Of a stretch of DNA of 64,000 nucleotides, positions 29,695 to 39,935 are shown piece after piece (position 1 is the first letter of the stretch; the number at the start of each line of letters is the position of its first letter). The stretch covers positions 1-64,000 of the forward strand of contig NZ_CP162601.1 of assembly GCF_040957575.1 (NCBI RefSeq), in the 5' to 3' direction. The translations under genes were made by a program, and so were the position numbers. The notes under the pieces are model-generated. The model was not told the DNA's origin. It did no database searches and saw nothing but the letters and a program-made list of their open reading frames with translations. The DNA is from Vibrio sp. HB236076. Lineage in GTDB: Bacteria > Pseudomonadota > Gammaproteobacteria > Enterobacterales > Vibrionaceae.

Positions 29695-29943
29695 ATGGTC
29701 GCTACGTTTGAAGCGGATGGTATCGAAGGTATCACCAAGCAAGATCTCGCAAATGCAAAGGGACGTAAGCTACTGGAATCAGCGTTACCAATTACCTCAC
29801 GTATGCTTCCGTTACTGTCTTGGTTTGTTAGTGAGTATCCGATGGTAGATATGTCGCTTATTTTTCATCCAGACGAGGTTGATGAAGAGGTATTGATACT
29901 TGAAGAATACAACCTTGGCCATACTGAAAAACTCGCTGCGTAG
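29695..29943 (+). CDS. Small hypothetical protein of the island
   Basis: 82 residues, acidic, with two amphipathic stretches and the tail EVLILEEYNLGHTEKLAA. The frame stays open about 16 codons upstream (…SDPRGHYDK before the ATG) without a better start, so it may be the C-terminal piece of a longer, truncated gene. No family recognised. A short inverted repeat (GCCAGATTCCGAAAGGGATCTGGC, 29962-29985) just downstream may be its terminator. Confidence 0.5.
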   Translation: MVATFEADGIEGITKQDLANAKGRKLLESALPITSRMLPLLSWFVSEYPMVDMSLIFHPDEVDEEVLILEEYNLGHTEKLAA

Positions 29944-29959
29944 TATCACGAACCCTCTC

Positions 29960-29990
29960 TAAGCCAGATTCCGAAAGGGATCTGGCTTTC
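29960..29990 (+). terminator. Terminator-like hairpin
   Basis: AAGCCAGATTCC pairs with GGGATCTGGCTTT (29961-29988, small mismatches), ending in a T-containing stretch, after the 82-residue frame. Confidence 0.55.
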
Positions 29991-30135
29991 TATTTCAGAA
30001 CAGGTAGTAGCAATGTAGTGGAACGATTGCTGTTGTTTATCTGTCGTGTGCTGGTGGATTATTCGAAGATAGTAGAGTAGCAATCTTGCTGAAGTAATCA
30101 CGCACTCTACGACTGCTACTATCAGGGTTTGAAAT

Positions 30136-30345
30136 TTAGCTATCCACGTTATTGCCTTTTGAACGGTCAGGGTTGGCTCTTACGTATTTATCTCCCTCAA
30201 CTTCCACTGTATGAAAGTTAGGATGTTTACCTTGATCTACTTCTTTAACGAGAGTTTCTCTATCTACTACACCTCGACCGGGAATGGTGTATGTTTGGTT
30301 TTCCCTATTTTTACCGTCTTGGTTGCCTTTGATATTGTTAGCCAT
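30136..30345 (-). CDS. DUF3892-like small protein
   Basis: 69 residues, charged and soluble. The C-terminal pattern KYVRANPDRSKGNNVD resembles the end of DUF3892 proteins (Y-L/V-R-x-x-P-D-x-x-x-x-N), and GRGVVDRETLVKEVDQGKH fits the first half. The ATG follows AAGGACTGAAATC. The only gene on the minus strand of the island; it is divergent from the kinase gene. Function unknown. Confidence 0.65.
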   Translation of the reverse strand: MANNIKGNQDGKNRENQTYTIPGRGVVDRETLVKEVDQGKHPNFHTVEVEGDKYVRANPDRSKGNNVDS

Positions 30346-30499
30346 GATTTCAGTCCTTATGTGATCAGATAACAGGTTTTGTTAAATCGTTTTAAGTATA
30401 TAGCTATTTAGTGCATATATATGAGCTTGGTGGTGTATGATGATATTGGAATGAATGTCAAAAAAACGCTTGTGGTTTATTTGAATGCAGGACTGGTAG

Positions 30500-31828
30500 A
30501 TGGAATTTGTAAGACATATAGGAAAGGGCGGATTTGGAACCGTTGATTTGGTCAAAGACGTCAATGGGAGCTATTGGGCACGAAAAACCTTCTCTATTAA
30601 TCAACCTGTACCGTTATCTCCTGAACTGGAGAGTAATGTCAAAAAGCGGTTCATAAGAGAAGCTAACATTCAGTCTAATATTAATCACCATAATATAGTT
30701 AGAGTGGTAGCGGCTCAGCTTGATCATAATCCTCCATATTTTTTCATGCCGTATGCGCAGTCGTCTTTGTCTGATGATTTATCTGCGGATCGAACTCTGA
30801 ATGGACGTTATTTAGAAGCTATTATGGATATTCTAGCTGGCTTGGAAGAACTTCATTCTTTAGGAATCTATCACCGTGACTTAAAACCACAGAATGTACT
30901 GAGATTCGGTGCTGATGAATATCGAGATTATGCTATTGGTGATTTTGGCTTGATGTCCATAAAGGACACACAATTATCGGTCTTGACAACCACTGGTATG
31001 CGAATGGGGTCTGACATGTATACAGCTCCTGAAATCACTGCTGATTTGAAGAAGGCATCGGCTCGATCTGATATTTATTCTGTTGGTTGTATATTGCATG
31101 ATTTCGTTGGTACGGGAGATCGTATTCCTTGCAACGAGATAGATGATGACCATAGTCAGTATGCTGATATCATTCGTATTTGTACGAGAAGAGACCCCAA
31201 TAGGCGCTTTTCTAGTGTATCTGATCTACGTGAAGCCTTGTTGTCTGTTGATACTATTCCTGCGGTTCCGACATCTGCTACTGTAGCTAAGTTTGTCGAA
31301 ATGTTAGCATTCGAAAAAAGACTTGATAGAATGTTCTGGGAAGGGCTAGTCACATTTGTTGAAGCAACCCCTGATAGTGATGACATTAGATTGATATTTA
31401 ATGTGCTTACAATCCTTCGTATAGATGAGCTCTGTAACTTTGATGAGGATTTAGCTCGGAGGTTATCAAACAGATATAGTTCTTGGATCGATGGAAGCTC
31501 GTTCTCCTTTTCTTCTTGTGACGGATTGGCAAGTCGCTTGGTCTGTTTCTTCCATAACTTAAATGAGTTAGACTCACAAGTTAACATTTTGCTCGCTTTA
31601 CTCTATTTGGGTACCAGCCACAACAGGTGGTATGTAGAGCGCGAGTTTGAGAAGCTCTGTGGGTTGCAAATGAATAATAACCTTGCGACGCGGTTAGGCT
31701 TGGAGATTAGAGTGATTGGCCAAGATGCCTGTAGAATGTTCCATCACTTGGAGCGTAGTATAGGGACTAATTTGCAGAACCTTCACCCAACGGTTTATAA
31801 CACTTTAAGACAAGTATGTAATTTATAA
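30500..31828 (+). CDS. Ser/Thr protein kinase (Hanks type), soluble
   Basis: 442 residues. The kinase domain covers about 1-255 with all catalytic motifs: glycine loop GKGGFGTV (8-15), Lys29, Glu54, HRDLKPQN (125-132), DFG (148-150) and TAPE (175-178). Residues 256-442 are helical-looking, without a membrane segment or known sensor domain. The stop codon overlaps the start of the PP2C gene (TAATG), so both are translated together and probably act as an opposed kinase/phosphatase pair. Island-encoded, so not a housekeeping kinase. Confidence 0.92.
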   Translation: MEFVRHIGKGGFGTVDLVKDVNGSYWARKTFSINQPVPLSPELESNVKKRFIREANIQSNINHHNIVRVVAAQLDHNPPYFFMPYAQSSLSDDLSADRTLNGRYLEAIMDILAGLEELHSLGIYHRDLKPQNVLRFGADEYRDYAIGDFGLMSIKDTQLSVLTTTGMRMGSDMYTAPEITADLKKASARSDIYSVGCILHDFVGTGDRIPCNEIDDDHSQYADIIRICTRRDPNRRFSSVSDLREALLSVDTIPAVPTSATVAKFVEMLAFEKRLDRMFWEGLVTFVEATPDSDDIRLIFNVLTILRIDELCNFDEDLARRLSNRYSSWIDGSSFSFSSCDGLASRLVCFFHNLNELDSQVNILLALLYLGTSHNRWYVEREFEKLCGLQMNNNLATRLGLEIRVIGQDACRMFHHLERSIGTNLQNLHPTVYNTLRQVCNL

Positions 31829-32532
31829 TGCAGACCTATTTATTTAGTTCTAAAGGCCCTAGGATAACAAACCAAGATGCAGCTTCGTTGACGTATGTCA
31901 GTGGGGGAGTTCTTCTGTGCGTTGCTGATGGGGTCGGTGGAAATAATGGTGGGGAAGTCGCTTCAAAACTGGCGATAGAAGTGTTTCTGAGAGAGGTTAT
32001 TAGTTCTAAGTCCTCCTTTAGTTTTAGTAAAGCCATGGAAGTGGCTCATAATGAGATAAAAGAACGAGCTTCTGAAGATGCTGAGTTGTCTGGTATGGCG
32101 ACTACATTTACAGCTGTTTTTGTAACTTCAGAAAGGGTTATTGGAATTCACTGTGGCGATTCTCGTGCGTATATCTTAAGAGATAATGGGATTAAGCAAC
32201 TTTCCGAAGATCATTCTGAAGTTGCTAAATTGATTCGTTCAGGAAAGCTGACGAAGGAAGCAGCAGTTGATTATCCTAGAAAAAACGTAATATACAGTGC
32301 TCTTGGCTCACACAAAGAACTGGTTGTTGATGAATTCGAGTTTGAATTAGTTTCGCAGGATAGAATTGTACTTGTTACTGATGGCGTGCACGGAGTGGTG
32401 TCGAAGAAAACATTTCGCGATACTTCTTTAAATTCATCTAGTTTGAAAGAATGGTGTGACACCATCGTCACAATTTTGGAAGGTCTTGGCCCTGAGGATA
32501 ATTTTACTATTGCTTCTGTTGAGCTAGATTAA
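31828..32532 (+). CDS. PP2C-family Ser/Thr phosphatase
   Basis: 234 residues, the size of a lone PPM/PP2C domain. The metal-binding residues are in place: NQD at 15-17, DGVGG at 33-37, GDSRAYIL from 110, DGVHG at 185-189 and EDNFT around 223-227. Its likely substrate is the partner kinase or that kinase's targets. It starts within the stop codon of the kinase gene and is the last gene before the right attachment site. Confidence 0.93.
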   Translation: MQTYLFSSKGPRITNQDAASLTYVSGGVLLCVADGVGGNNGGEVASKLAIEVFLREVISSKSSFSFSKAMEVAHNEIKERASEDAELSGMATTFTAVFVTSERVIGIHCGDSRAYILRDNGIKQLSEDHSEVAKLIRSGKLTKEAAVDYPRKNVIYSALGSHKELVVDEFEFELVSQDRIVLVTDGVHGVVSKKTFRDTSLNSSSLKEWCDTIVTILEGLGPEDNFTIASVELD

Positions 32533-32638
32533 GTGGCTTTTATTCTTTTTGATATGTGCTTGCTAGATTCCCATATGGTTCATGTCAACATAGCTGACTA
32601 GTGCGATTGGTTATGTCTTTAATGCAGCGTAATTATTT

Positions 32639-32685
32639 ATTCCAAATCCGCGTGTTGGGAGTTCGAATCTCTCCACCCCTGCCAT
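32639..32685 (+). repeat. Island attachment site, right copy (attR)
   Basis: Exact 47-bp copy of the tRNA-Trp 3' half (27452-27498). It is a tRNA fragment without a 5' half, so not a tRNA gene. The distance between repeats is 5187 bp. Confidence 0.9.
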
Positions 32686-32691
32686 TACCAG

Positions 32692-32721
32692 AAAGCCTCA
32701 GTCGAAAGACTGGGGCTTTTT
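32692..32721 (+). terminator. Displaced terminator of the rRNA operon
   Basis: AAAGCCTCAGTC-GAAA-GACTGGGGCTTT stem followed by T's, right after attR. Probably the original terminator of the rrn-Asp-Trp transcript before the island inserted. Confidence 0.88.
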
Positions 32722-32943
32722 TGTGTCTAAAAACTAAAAAGTCTAGGGCATTGAAATATCGTTCGCGACGCTTGATAAAGGGATAGGAAAACTGGCAAGG
32801 GAGCGCTAAATATCACGAGCCGTATCGAGGGGCTTTCGCAAGAGAGAAGCTTTGGGGTTACTGGTGGTCAAAAGCGAGGAAAGCCATTTTCTTGGTTATG
32901 CGTCCTCACCCTTGCATGAGGCTCTGAATGAGGTCGAGGGCGA

Positions 32944-33837
32944 TTAAACGTGAATGTACTTGGTCTCCGCAATTTGCCATAGGGCTTGCACTAATGGGTT
33001 ATCGAGCTGAGAGCGTTTACAGCAAAGCCCCAAGGTAAAGGGCCTAATGGGCTTCACATCCAGCTTTTTGACTTTATCTCGCACCGGGCTATTGTTAATC
33101 ACTACGTCGGGCACAATGCCAATACCGCAACCGAGCGCCACCATGCTGACAATGGCTTCATTGCCTGAGACCTGAGCATAAATGTTTGGGCGGATCTTCA
33201 TGTCTTTAAACCAATCATTGAGGCGCTTTCGAAACGCGCCAGCCTCGGGGACGATAAAGGGAACCGAGCTCCAATCCGGGCTATCGCGCAATACCTGATC
33301 AGTGGCGTTATTGGTGGTGAGCGGGGCAATGACAGAGACGGTAATTTCACTGATCGATTCAAACACCACTCGCGATGGCAACTCATCAGATTTCGCGGTA
33401 ATCGCCACATCCACCTCATCGTTTAACACCTTTTCGACCGCCAATGCGGGATCGCCGGTCGAAATCTTAAATTCGATGAAGGGGTACTGTTGACGAAATT
33501 GCTCGATCAACAAAGGAAGGTGGCTATAACTGGCGGTCACCGAACAATAAAGACGGATCTCTCCGGTGAGTTCTTGGCCTTGATTTGACGACTGTTGCTG
33601 CTGATAACCTTGCCAGCTTTCAACAATGTTATGGGCAATGGGCAGTAATTGTTTGGCCGCTGGCGTTAACTCGACACTGCGATTGTCACGCACGAATAAC
33701 GTTTGTTTTATCTCTTGCTCTAGCTTTTGAACTTGTCGACTCAGCGCAGAGGGGCTCATATGCATGGCAGTGGCAGTTTTACTGAAATTTTGACTGTCAC
33801 ACAGATGGATAAATATCTGTAAGTGTTTGATATTCAA
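32944..33837 (-). CDS. ilvY: LysR-family activator IlvY
   Basis: Activates ilvC in response to acetolactate or acetohydroxybutyrate. The 297 residues have the N-terminal winged helix (NFSKTATAMHMSPSALSRQV) and the substrate-binding region with the IlvY-type stretch YCSVTASYSHLPLLIEQFR. Divergent from ilvC over a 137-bp intergenic region, the standard arrangement. Confidence 0.95.
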   Translation of the reverse strand: MNIKHLQIFIHLCDSQNFSKTATAMHMSPSALSRQVQKLEQEIKQTLFVRDNRSVELTPAAKQLLPIAHNIVESWQGYQQQQSSNQGQELTGEIRLYCSVTASYSHLPLLIEQFRQQYPFIEFKISTGDPALAVEKVLNDEVDVAITAKSDELPSRVVFESISEITVSVIAPLTTNNATDQVLRDSPDWSSVPFIVPEAGAFRKRLNDWFKDMKIRPNIYAQVSGNEAIVSMVALGCGIGIVPDVVINNSPVRDKVKKLDVKPIRPFTLGLCCKRSQLDNPLVQALWQIAETKYIHV

Positions 33838-33861
33838 TTAAATAGCCTCACGTTGCACTTT

Positions 33862-33873
33862 TTGCAATTACAA
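33862..33873. promoter_or_regulatory. Probable IlvY operator
   Basis: TTGCAATTACAA, an imperfect palindrome with the TTGCAA core of IlvY sites, lies between the divergent ilvY and ilvC. A second TTGCA at 33853-33857 precedes it, allowing tandem binding. Confidence 0.55.
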
Positions 33874-33974
33874 GTTGTTAATATATCACTTTAAGCAACA
33901 AAAAGTCTGCACTAGTATGAAGTCATTCGGTAAGAGAGTACCGACCTTTGGAAAGAATTTTTAAGGAGAGCCCA

Positions 33975-35459
33975 ATGGCTAACTATTTCAACACTTTAAA
34001 TTTGCGCGAGCAGCTAGACCAACTTGGTCGTTGTCGTTTTATGAACCGCTCTGAGTTTGCTAATGGTGCAGACTACCTGAAAGGCAAAAAAGTGGTGATT
34101 GTTGGTTGTGGTGCTCAAGGTCTTAACCAAGGCTTGAACATGCGTGATTCAGGTCTAGACGTTGCTTATGCACTTCGTCAAGCGGCGATCGACGAACAGC
34201 GTCAGTCTTACAAAAACGCCAAAGAAAATGGCTTTGAAGTAGGCAGCTACGAAACGCTTATCCCACAAGCAGACGTCGTTGTTAACCTAACGCCAGATAA
34301 GCAACACACCAACGTAGTTGAAACGGTAATGCCATTGATGAAAGAAGGCGCTACCTTGGGTTACTCGCACGGCTTCAACATTGTTGAAGAAGGCATGCAA
34401 GTACGTAAAGACCTAACGGTTGTTATGGTTGCTCCTAAGTGTCCAGGTACAGAAGTGCGCGAAGAATACAAACGTGGCTTTGGTGTACCAACACTGATTG
34501 CGGTTCACCCAGAAAACGATCCAAATGGCGATGGCCTTGAAATCGCAAAAGCTTGGGCTGCAGCAACCGGTGGTCACCGCGCTGGCTGTCTAGAGTCTTC
34601 TTTCGTTGCTGAAGTAAAATCGGACCTTATGGGTGAGCAAACTATCCTATGCGGTATGTTACAAGCTGGCTCTATCGTTTGTTACGAGAAAATGGTTGCT
34701 GAAGGTATCGAACCAGGCTACGCAGGTAAACTGCTGCAGTTTGGTTGGGAAACCATTACAGAAGCACTGAAGTTCGGCGGTATCTCACACATGATGGATC
34801 GCTTGTCTAACCCAGCAAAAGTAAAAGCGTTTGAGCTGTCTGAAGAGCTTAAAGAGCTGATGCGTCCTCTTTACAACAAGCACATGGACGACATCATTGC
34901 TGGCGAATTCTCTAGCACCATGATGGCTGACTGGGCAAACGACGACGTGAACCTACTCGGTTGGCGTGCAGAAACCGCGGAAACCGCGTTTGAGAACTAC
35001 CCAGAGAGCGATATCGAAATCTCAGAACAAGAGTACTTCGACAACGGTATCGCGATGATCGCTATGGTTCGCGCCGGTGTTGAGCTTGCTTTTGAAGCGA
35101 TGACCGCATCAGGCATCATTGACGAGTCTGCTTACTACGAGTCTCTACACGAGTTGCCACTGATTGCAAACACGATTGCTCGTAAGCGCTTGTACGAAAT
35201 GAACGTGGTTATCTCGGATACGGCTGAGTACGGTAACTACCTATTCGCAAACGTTGCCACTCCACTACTTCGCGAGAAGTTTATCCCAACAATCGGTACG
35301 GATGTGATTGGTAAAGGTCTTGGTGAAGCGTCTGAGCAAGTGGATAACCAACAGCTTATCGACATCAATGAAACCTTGCGCAACCACCCAGTTGAAAAAA
35401 TTGGTCGTGAGCTACGCGGTTACATGACAGACATGAAACGCATCGCCGTTGGCGGCTAA
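33975..35459 (+). CDS. ilvC: Ketol-acid reductoisomerase IlvC
   Basis: NADPH-dependent second step of valine and isoleucine synthesis. The 494 residues mark the long class II form of gamma-proteobacteria. Seen: the nucleotide motif [17 protein letters not shown], the metal-binding acid residues in the two knotted C-terminal domains, and [13 protein letters not shown] at the end. The ATG at 33975 follows AAGGAG; the longer frame from 33948 was rejected. Confidence 0.98.
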   Translation: MANYFNTLNLREQLDQLGRCRFMNRSEFANGADYLKGKKVVIVGCGAQGLNQGLNMRDSGLDVAYALRQAAIDEQRQSYKNAKENGFEVGSYETLIPQADVVVNLTPDKQHTNVVETVMPLMKEGATLGYSHGFNIVEEGMQVRKDLTVVMVAPKCPGTEVREEYKRGFGVPTLIAVHPENDPNGDGLEIAKAWAAATGGHRAGCLESSFVAEVKSDLMGEQTILCGMLQAGSIVCYEKMVAEGIEPGYAGKLLQFGWETITEALKFGGISHMMDRLSNPAKVKAFELSEELKELMRPLYNKHMDDIIAGEFSSTMMADWANDDVNLLGWRAETAETAFENYPESDIEISEQEYFDNGIAMIAMVRAGVELAFEAMTASGIIDESAYYESLHELPLIANTIARKRLYEMNVVISDTAEYGNYLFANVATPLLREKFIPTIGTDVIGKGLGEASEQVDNQQLIDINETLRNHPVEKIGRELRGYMTDMKRIAVGG

Positions 35460-35570
35460 TCATGACAGCCGCTCGAGTAAAGGGCGGCTAAATAGGCCTT
35501 AATCGGTCAGCTCGATAAAGAGCAAAAAATAAATATAAACTCAAAATAGAGTAACAAACACAACCTATAC

Positions 35571-35605
35571 AAAAGAGGCCTGATGATCATCAGGCCTCTT
35601 TTTTT
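35571..35605. terminator. Bidirectional terminator between ilvC and ubiK
   Basis: AAAAGAGGCCTGATG and its exact complement CATCAGGCCTCTTTT around a minimal loop, with T's on both strands. Confidence 0.92.
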
Positions 35606-35628
35606 ATGGTACGACACACGAAGGCAAT

Positions 35629-35922
35629 TTACTCAGCACGTGGTGCGCTGTCTTCATTATCATTAGTCTCGTCGTTACCCGCTAGGCGAGCTTCTAACTG
35701 ATCGAGTTTTTGCTCCATCTCTGTCAGCTTTTGACGGGTGCGCAACAGCACTTGTGTCTGTACATCAAACTCTTCGCGACTTACCACGTCCAATTTGTTG
35801 AGTTGGCCTTGAATCACTTGGCGAATTTTTTGATCCATATCTGAGCCTAAATCTTTGACTGGCTGTGGCATGGATTCATGAATTTGGCGAGCGACCTGCT
35901 CTAATTTTTTTGCATCAAACAT
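35629..35922 (-). CDS. ubiK: Ubiquinone biosynthesis accessory factor UbiK
   Basis: 97-residue BMFP-type (YqiC) protein that assists the soluble Ubi complex, with UbiJ. It begins [19 protein letters not shown] and ends in a coiled coil (about 45-82) and an acidic tail. Good ribosome site AGGAG. Divergent from rep. Confidence 0.92.
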   Translation of the reverse strand: MFDAKKLEQVARQIHESMPQPVKDLGSDMDQKIRQVIQGQLNKLDVVSREEFDVQTQVLLRTRQKLTEMEQKLDQLEARLAGNDETNDNEDSAPRAE

Positions 35923-36104
35923 ATTTCGCTAAACTCCTTTCAGTATTAACGCTATATTAAGTAATTACGTGTTGAAAGTCCTGTTTTGGTCAAAAATTTC
36001 ACGTTGGATTTTCCCGCTTGTGATTGATCTTTGCACGCCTCGCGATGGCATTCTATAGATAGGCCGATTATCATAACGCCTTTCTCTTTTCTTTGAGTAC
36101 ACCA

Positions 36105-38120
36105 ATGAAACTGAATTCACGACAAGACGAAGCGGTTAAATACGTTTCAGGCCCTTGCCTCGTCCTCGCGGGCGCAGGTTCTGGTAAAACCCGTGTGATC
36201 ACCAATAAAATTGCTTATCTCGTTCAGCAGTGCGGTTACAAAGCCAGAAATATTGCTGCTGTCACCTTTACCAATAAAGCGGCACGTGAGATGAAAGAGC
36301 GGGTGGCTCAAACCTTAGGTAAGGCCGAGTCACGCGGGTTAATGGTATCGACCTTTCACACCTTGGGCCTTAATATTATCCGTCGTGAATACAAAGCGCT
36401 TGGCCTAAAAGCGGGCTTTTCGCTGTTCGATGATCAAGATCAAATGGCCTTGCTAAAAGAGCTGACCGAAAAGCAGCTCGACGGCGACAAAGATCTCTTG
36501 CGCCAGTTAATGAGTACTATCTCAAACTGGAAAAATGACATGTTAACCCCTGACCAGGCCAAAGCGATGGCGCAAGGTGAACAACAGCAACTGTTTGCTT
36601 TTTGTTTTGAGCAATACCAAGAGCAGATGAAGGCGTACAATGCGTTGGACTTTGATGATTTGATCGCTCTGCCGGTTTGGCTGCTTCGTCACAATGAAGA
36701 AGCCCGTCAGCGTTGGCAAAATCGCATTCGCTATTTATTGGTCGATGAATATCAAGATACCAACACGAGTCAATATGAGTTGGTCAAACTCTTGGTCGGC
36801 GAAAGAGCGCGCTTAACCGTGGTAGGGGATGACGATCAGTCTATTTATTCTTGGCGTGGGGCTCAGCCACAAAACTTGGTGTTACTCGGCAGTGATTTTC
36901 CGTCATTGCGCTTGATTAAGCTCGAGCAAAACTACCGCTCGACCAGCCGTATTTTGCGCTCGGCCAACATTCTGATCGCCAATAACCCCCACGTGTATGA
37001 GAAAACCTTGTTCTCGGAAATCCCCGATGGTGAGAAGCTCAAAGTCATCGTCGCTAAAAATGAAGACCACGAGGCGGAGCGGGTTATCGGCGAGTTAATT
37101 GCTCATCAGTTTATCAACCGCACTCAATACAGTGATTATGCCATTTTGTACCGCGGTAACCATCAATCGCGTTTGATGGAAAAGGCACTGACGCAAAACC
37201 GCATTCCTTATAAATTATCTGGGGGAACGTCCTTTTTTGCCCGTGCCGAGATCAAAGACATCATGGGGTACTTACGAGTGTTGGTCAACCCCGATGACGA
37301 CAACGCGTTTTTGCGAATCGTCAATACCCCTAAACGTGAGATTGGCCCTGCGACCCTGCAAAAATTGGGCACTTACGCCAATATGAGGGGAAAGAGTTTA
37401 TTTGAGTGCAGTTTTGAACTGGGGTTAGAGCAGCACCTGACGGGCAGAGGACTGGAAAACCTTCGTCGATTCACCCAGTGGTTAGTGTCTGTCGCCGATC
37501 AAGCCGAGCGTGGTAATACGGTCGATGCAGTGCGTTCTTTGGTGCGTGATATTCACTATGAAGACTGGCTATACGAAACGTCATCGAGCCCTAAAGCGGC
37601 GGAAATGCGGATGAAGAACGTCTCTGATCTCTATCGCTGGATTGTCGCGGATCTCGAAGGGGATAACCCAGACCAAGAGGAAAAAACGTTAAAAGAAGTG
37701 GTACAACGCTTGACGTTAAGAGACATGATGGAACGCGGCGAGGATGACGAAGAGGCCAATGCAGTGCAATTAATGACTTTGCATGCATCGAAAGGTCTCG
37801 AATTTCCGTATGTGTATTTAATCGGTGCAGAAGAAGGGATTTTGCCACACCAAACCAGTATCGATGAAGGTAATGTCGATGAAGAGCGTCGCTTGATGTA
37901 TGTCGGGATCACAAGAGCGCAACGAGAGTTAACTTTCACTATGTGTAAAGAGCGTCGTCAGTACGGTGAGTTGATCAAACCCACTCAAAGCCGCTTTTTA
38001 GAAGAGTTGCCCTATGACGACGTGGAATGGGAAACGGTGAAAAAGCCAATATCACAAGAAGAGCGGATGAAAAAAGGCCAAGCGCATTTGGCGAACATTA
38101 AAGCCATGTTTAAAAAGTAA
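36105..38120 (+). CDS. rep: ATP-dependent DNA helicase Rep
   Basis: 3'-5' SF1 helicase that clears proteins ahead of the replication fork. The 671 residues match Rep in length. Motifs: Walker A AGAGSGKT near the N-terminus, [40 protein letters not shown], and [19 protein letters not shown]. The ATG at 36105 ([11 protein letters not shown]) matches E. coli; the TTG at 36093 was rejected. Confidence 0.97.
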   Translation: MKLNSRQDEAVKYVSGPCLVLAGAGSGKTRVITNKIAYLVQQCGYKARNIAAVTFTNKAAREMKERVAQTLGKAESRGLMVSTFHTLGLNIIRREYKALGLKAGFSLFDDQDQMALLKELTEKQLDGDKDLLRQLMSTISNWKNDMLTPDQAKAMAQGEQQQLFAFCFEQYQEQMKAYNALDFDDLIALPVWLLRHNEEARQRWQNRIRYLLVDEYQDTNTSQYELVKLLVGERARLTVVGDDDQSIYSWRGAQPQNLVLLGSDFPSLRLIKLEQNYRSTSRILRSANILIANNPHVYEKTLFSEIPDGEKLKVIVAKNEDHEAERVIGELIAHQFINRTQYSDYAILYRGNHQSRLMEKALTQNRIPYKLSGGTSFFARAEIKDIMGYLRVLVNPDDDNAFLRIVNTPKREIGPATLQKLGTYANMRGKSLFECSFELGLEQHLTGRGLENLRRFTQWLVSVADQAERGNTVDAVRSLVRDIHYEDWLYETSSSPKAAEMRMKNVSDLYRWIVADLEGDNPDQEEKTLKEVVQRLTLRDMMERGEDDEEANAVQLMTLHASKGLEFPYVYLIGAEEGILPHQTSIDEGNVDEERRLMYVGITRAQRELTFTMCKERRQYGELIKPTQSRFLEELPYDDVEWETVKKPISQEERMKKGQAHLANIKAMFKK

Positions 38121-38361
38121 GCGCTGATTTTTCATAAGGTTAATTAAGCTTCACATAGTGTGGTGTCGCCCCTTTACCTAAGAGGCGCTTTCACGTACTC
38201 TAGCGTAGGTTACCAAAGAGACTTTATCTCTGGTTGTAAAATCAATATTGGTGGTCGAGGGTGTTTAGGGATAGATGCCAAGCCTTTTCGTGCTTTTTTG
38301 CTCGTTTTTTTAGTTAATTGTTGAAAAAGCCATCAATTGACAAAAAAAGTTAAAAAAACAC

Positions 38362-38390
38362 TAGACGGCCTAGGGTGATATCCGTATTAT
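38362..38390 (+). promoter_or_regulatory. Likely promoter of the tRNA array
   Basis: TAGACG (38362-38367), 17 bp, TATTAT (38385-38390), then a GC-rich stretch before tRNA-Arg. A better -35 match, TTGACA at 38337, has no -10 at the right distance. Confidence 0.45.
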
Positions 38391-38411
38391 TCCACTCCGC
38401 CGATAGGGCAT

Positions 38412-38488
<77 letters not shown>

Positions 38489-38518
38489 TTCCAGAGGTAA
38501 AAATTCGGTAACAAAGTG

Positions 38519-38594
38519 GTGGCTATAGCTCAGTTGGTAGAGCCCCGGATTGTGATTCCGGTTGTCGCGAGTTCAAGTCTCGTTAGCCACCCCA
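38519..38594 (+). tRNA. tRNA-His (GTG), copy 1
   Basis: 76 nt with the extra 5' G and encoded CCA; anticodon GTG in TTGTGATT. Confidence 0.97.
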
Positions 38595-38650
38595 TTATTT
38601 TATAGATAGGCTTTAGGCGTATCTAAGTCCATTGAGTGGACAACACTTGT

Positions 38651-38727
<77 letters not shown>

Positions 38728-38786
38728 CTATTTTATTTCTAGCCGTTTGCTAGAAATAGATAACGCAAGTTATCAACGTTTTGATG

Positions 38787-38862
38787 GTGGCTATAGCTCA
38801 GTTGGTAGAGCCCCGGATTGTGATTCCGGTTGTCGCGAGTTCAAGTCTCGTTAGCCACCCCA
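38787..38862 (+). tRNA. tRNA-His (GTG), copy 2
   Basis: Identical to the gene at 38519-38594; part of a His-Pro duplication. Confidence 0.97.
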
Positions 38863-38887
38863 TTCTTTTATGAGAATGAAAATTTGT

Positions 38888-38964
<77 letters not shown>

Positions 38965-38970
38965 CCATTT

Positions 38971-39002
38971 AAAGCCTCGTCAGCAATGACGAGGCTTTTT
39001 TC
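38971..39002 (+). terminator. Terminator of the tRNA array, copy 1
   Basis: AAAGCCTCGTCA-GCAA-TGACGAGGCTTT and a T run. Confidence 0.93.
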
Positions 39003-39120
39003 GTTTTTAGTCTGTGGTGTAATTAATGTGTGTTTGGCTTGGTTGCGCTCTGGTGTGTGAGCAGAGGGCCGGGGTCTGGAAGCCCAGCCGCGCCGAATCC
39101 CTCTTCACCGACCACTATTT

Positions 39121-39152
39121 AAAGCCTCGTCAGCAATGACGAGGCTTTTTTC
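39121..39152 (+). terminator. Terminator of the tRNA array, copy 2
   Basis: Exact second copy of the hairpin at 38971, 150 bp downstream, within the tandem repeat. Confidence 0.9.
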
Positions 39153-39372
39153 GTTTTTAGTCTGTGGTGTAATTAATGTGTGTTTGGCTTGGTTGTGCTT
39201 TGGTGTGTGAGCCGAGGGGCGGGGTCTGGAAGCCTAGCCGTACGAAAGCCCGCCATATCACCTTTCTTTTCAACGATTGCGCTTTGACGGCCTGTCTCAA
39301 TGGGGGGCTTTTAGGGTGCAACGGTGCACTAAATTCGTTTTGGACAGCAAAAAAGCCGCGCTTGAAATACGG

Positions 39373-39547
39373 ATACCAATTACACTAAATCGCGAGTCAC
39401 CCTAGCAGGTTAAAAAACTCGATAACGTCGTTAAGAGCATCACTTGTCGAATAACAACGACGATTCTTGTTTTATTAAGTAAAGAGGTGCCTTGTTCTCA
39501 AGCTTTTTTCTGCGCTATCCTTGACCACATACCTAATCAGATTGGTA
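39373..39547 (-). repeat. MITE-like dispersed repeat, copy B (full length)
   Basis: About 175 bp bounded by terminal inverted repeats ATACCAAT and ATTGGTA, without coding capacity. The reverse complement aligns with 7137-7283. Confidence 0.8.
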
Positions 39548-39935
39548 CTATTTCCTCATAAATTGCGCATAAAAAACTACACTTAATATTGGGTATAATA
39601 TTAAATGTCTGTTATATAATGATTTTTTGTTTTTACCCTCTCGTTTTACTTTTCTTTGTTGACTAAATATTCACTTTTCACCTCAATAAAATATGGAAAA
39701 GCGCTGAATATGGCGTTAAATGTGTTTTAAATCATTTTTTTGATGAAATAATCTGCTTTCATATTGCATTTTCATTATTTTTTTGCGAACTTGTCCGACT
39801 AGTTAATTTTGAACACCGATTTTCTTCTATCTTGTAAGAAATGGCGCATACCTTGCAGCCTTTGTCGGTTTCGTATGGATACAGATCAATGAGTGGTCTC
39901 TATGAACCATTCATTACATGGTAGTTGAGGTTTTC
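39548..39935. other. AT-rich intergenic region before the ABC operon
   Basis: About 390 bp, strongly AT-rich (for example TAATATTGGGTATAATATTAAATG near 39585-39608). It must hold the promoter of the importer operon. TATAAT occurs at 39595-39600, but no certain -35 was found. No gene seen. Confidence 0.5.

Noticed and set aside
30500..32532. Kinase/phosphatase pair as PpkA/PppA of a type VI secretion system
   Set aside because: No type VI structural gene is nearby and the kinase lacks a membrane segment and forkhead partner.
32601..32786. Open frame spanning attR
   Set aside because: It crosses a copied tRNA 3' end and a terminator, so it is not a gene.
39176..39388. 70-codon open frame after the tRNA tandem repeat
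   Set aside because: It runs through the repeat and into noncoding DNA and has no ribosome site or protein-like pattern.
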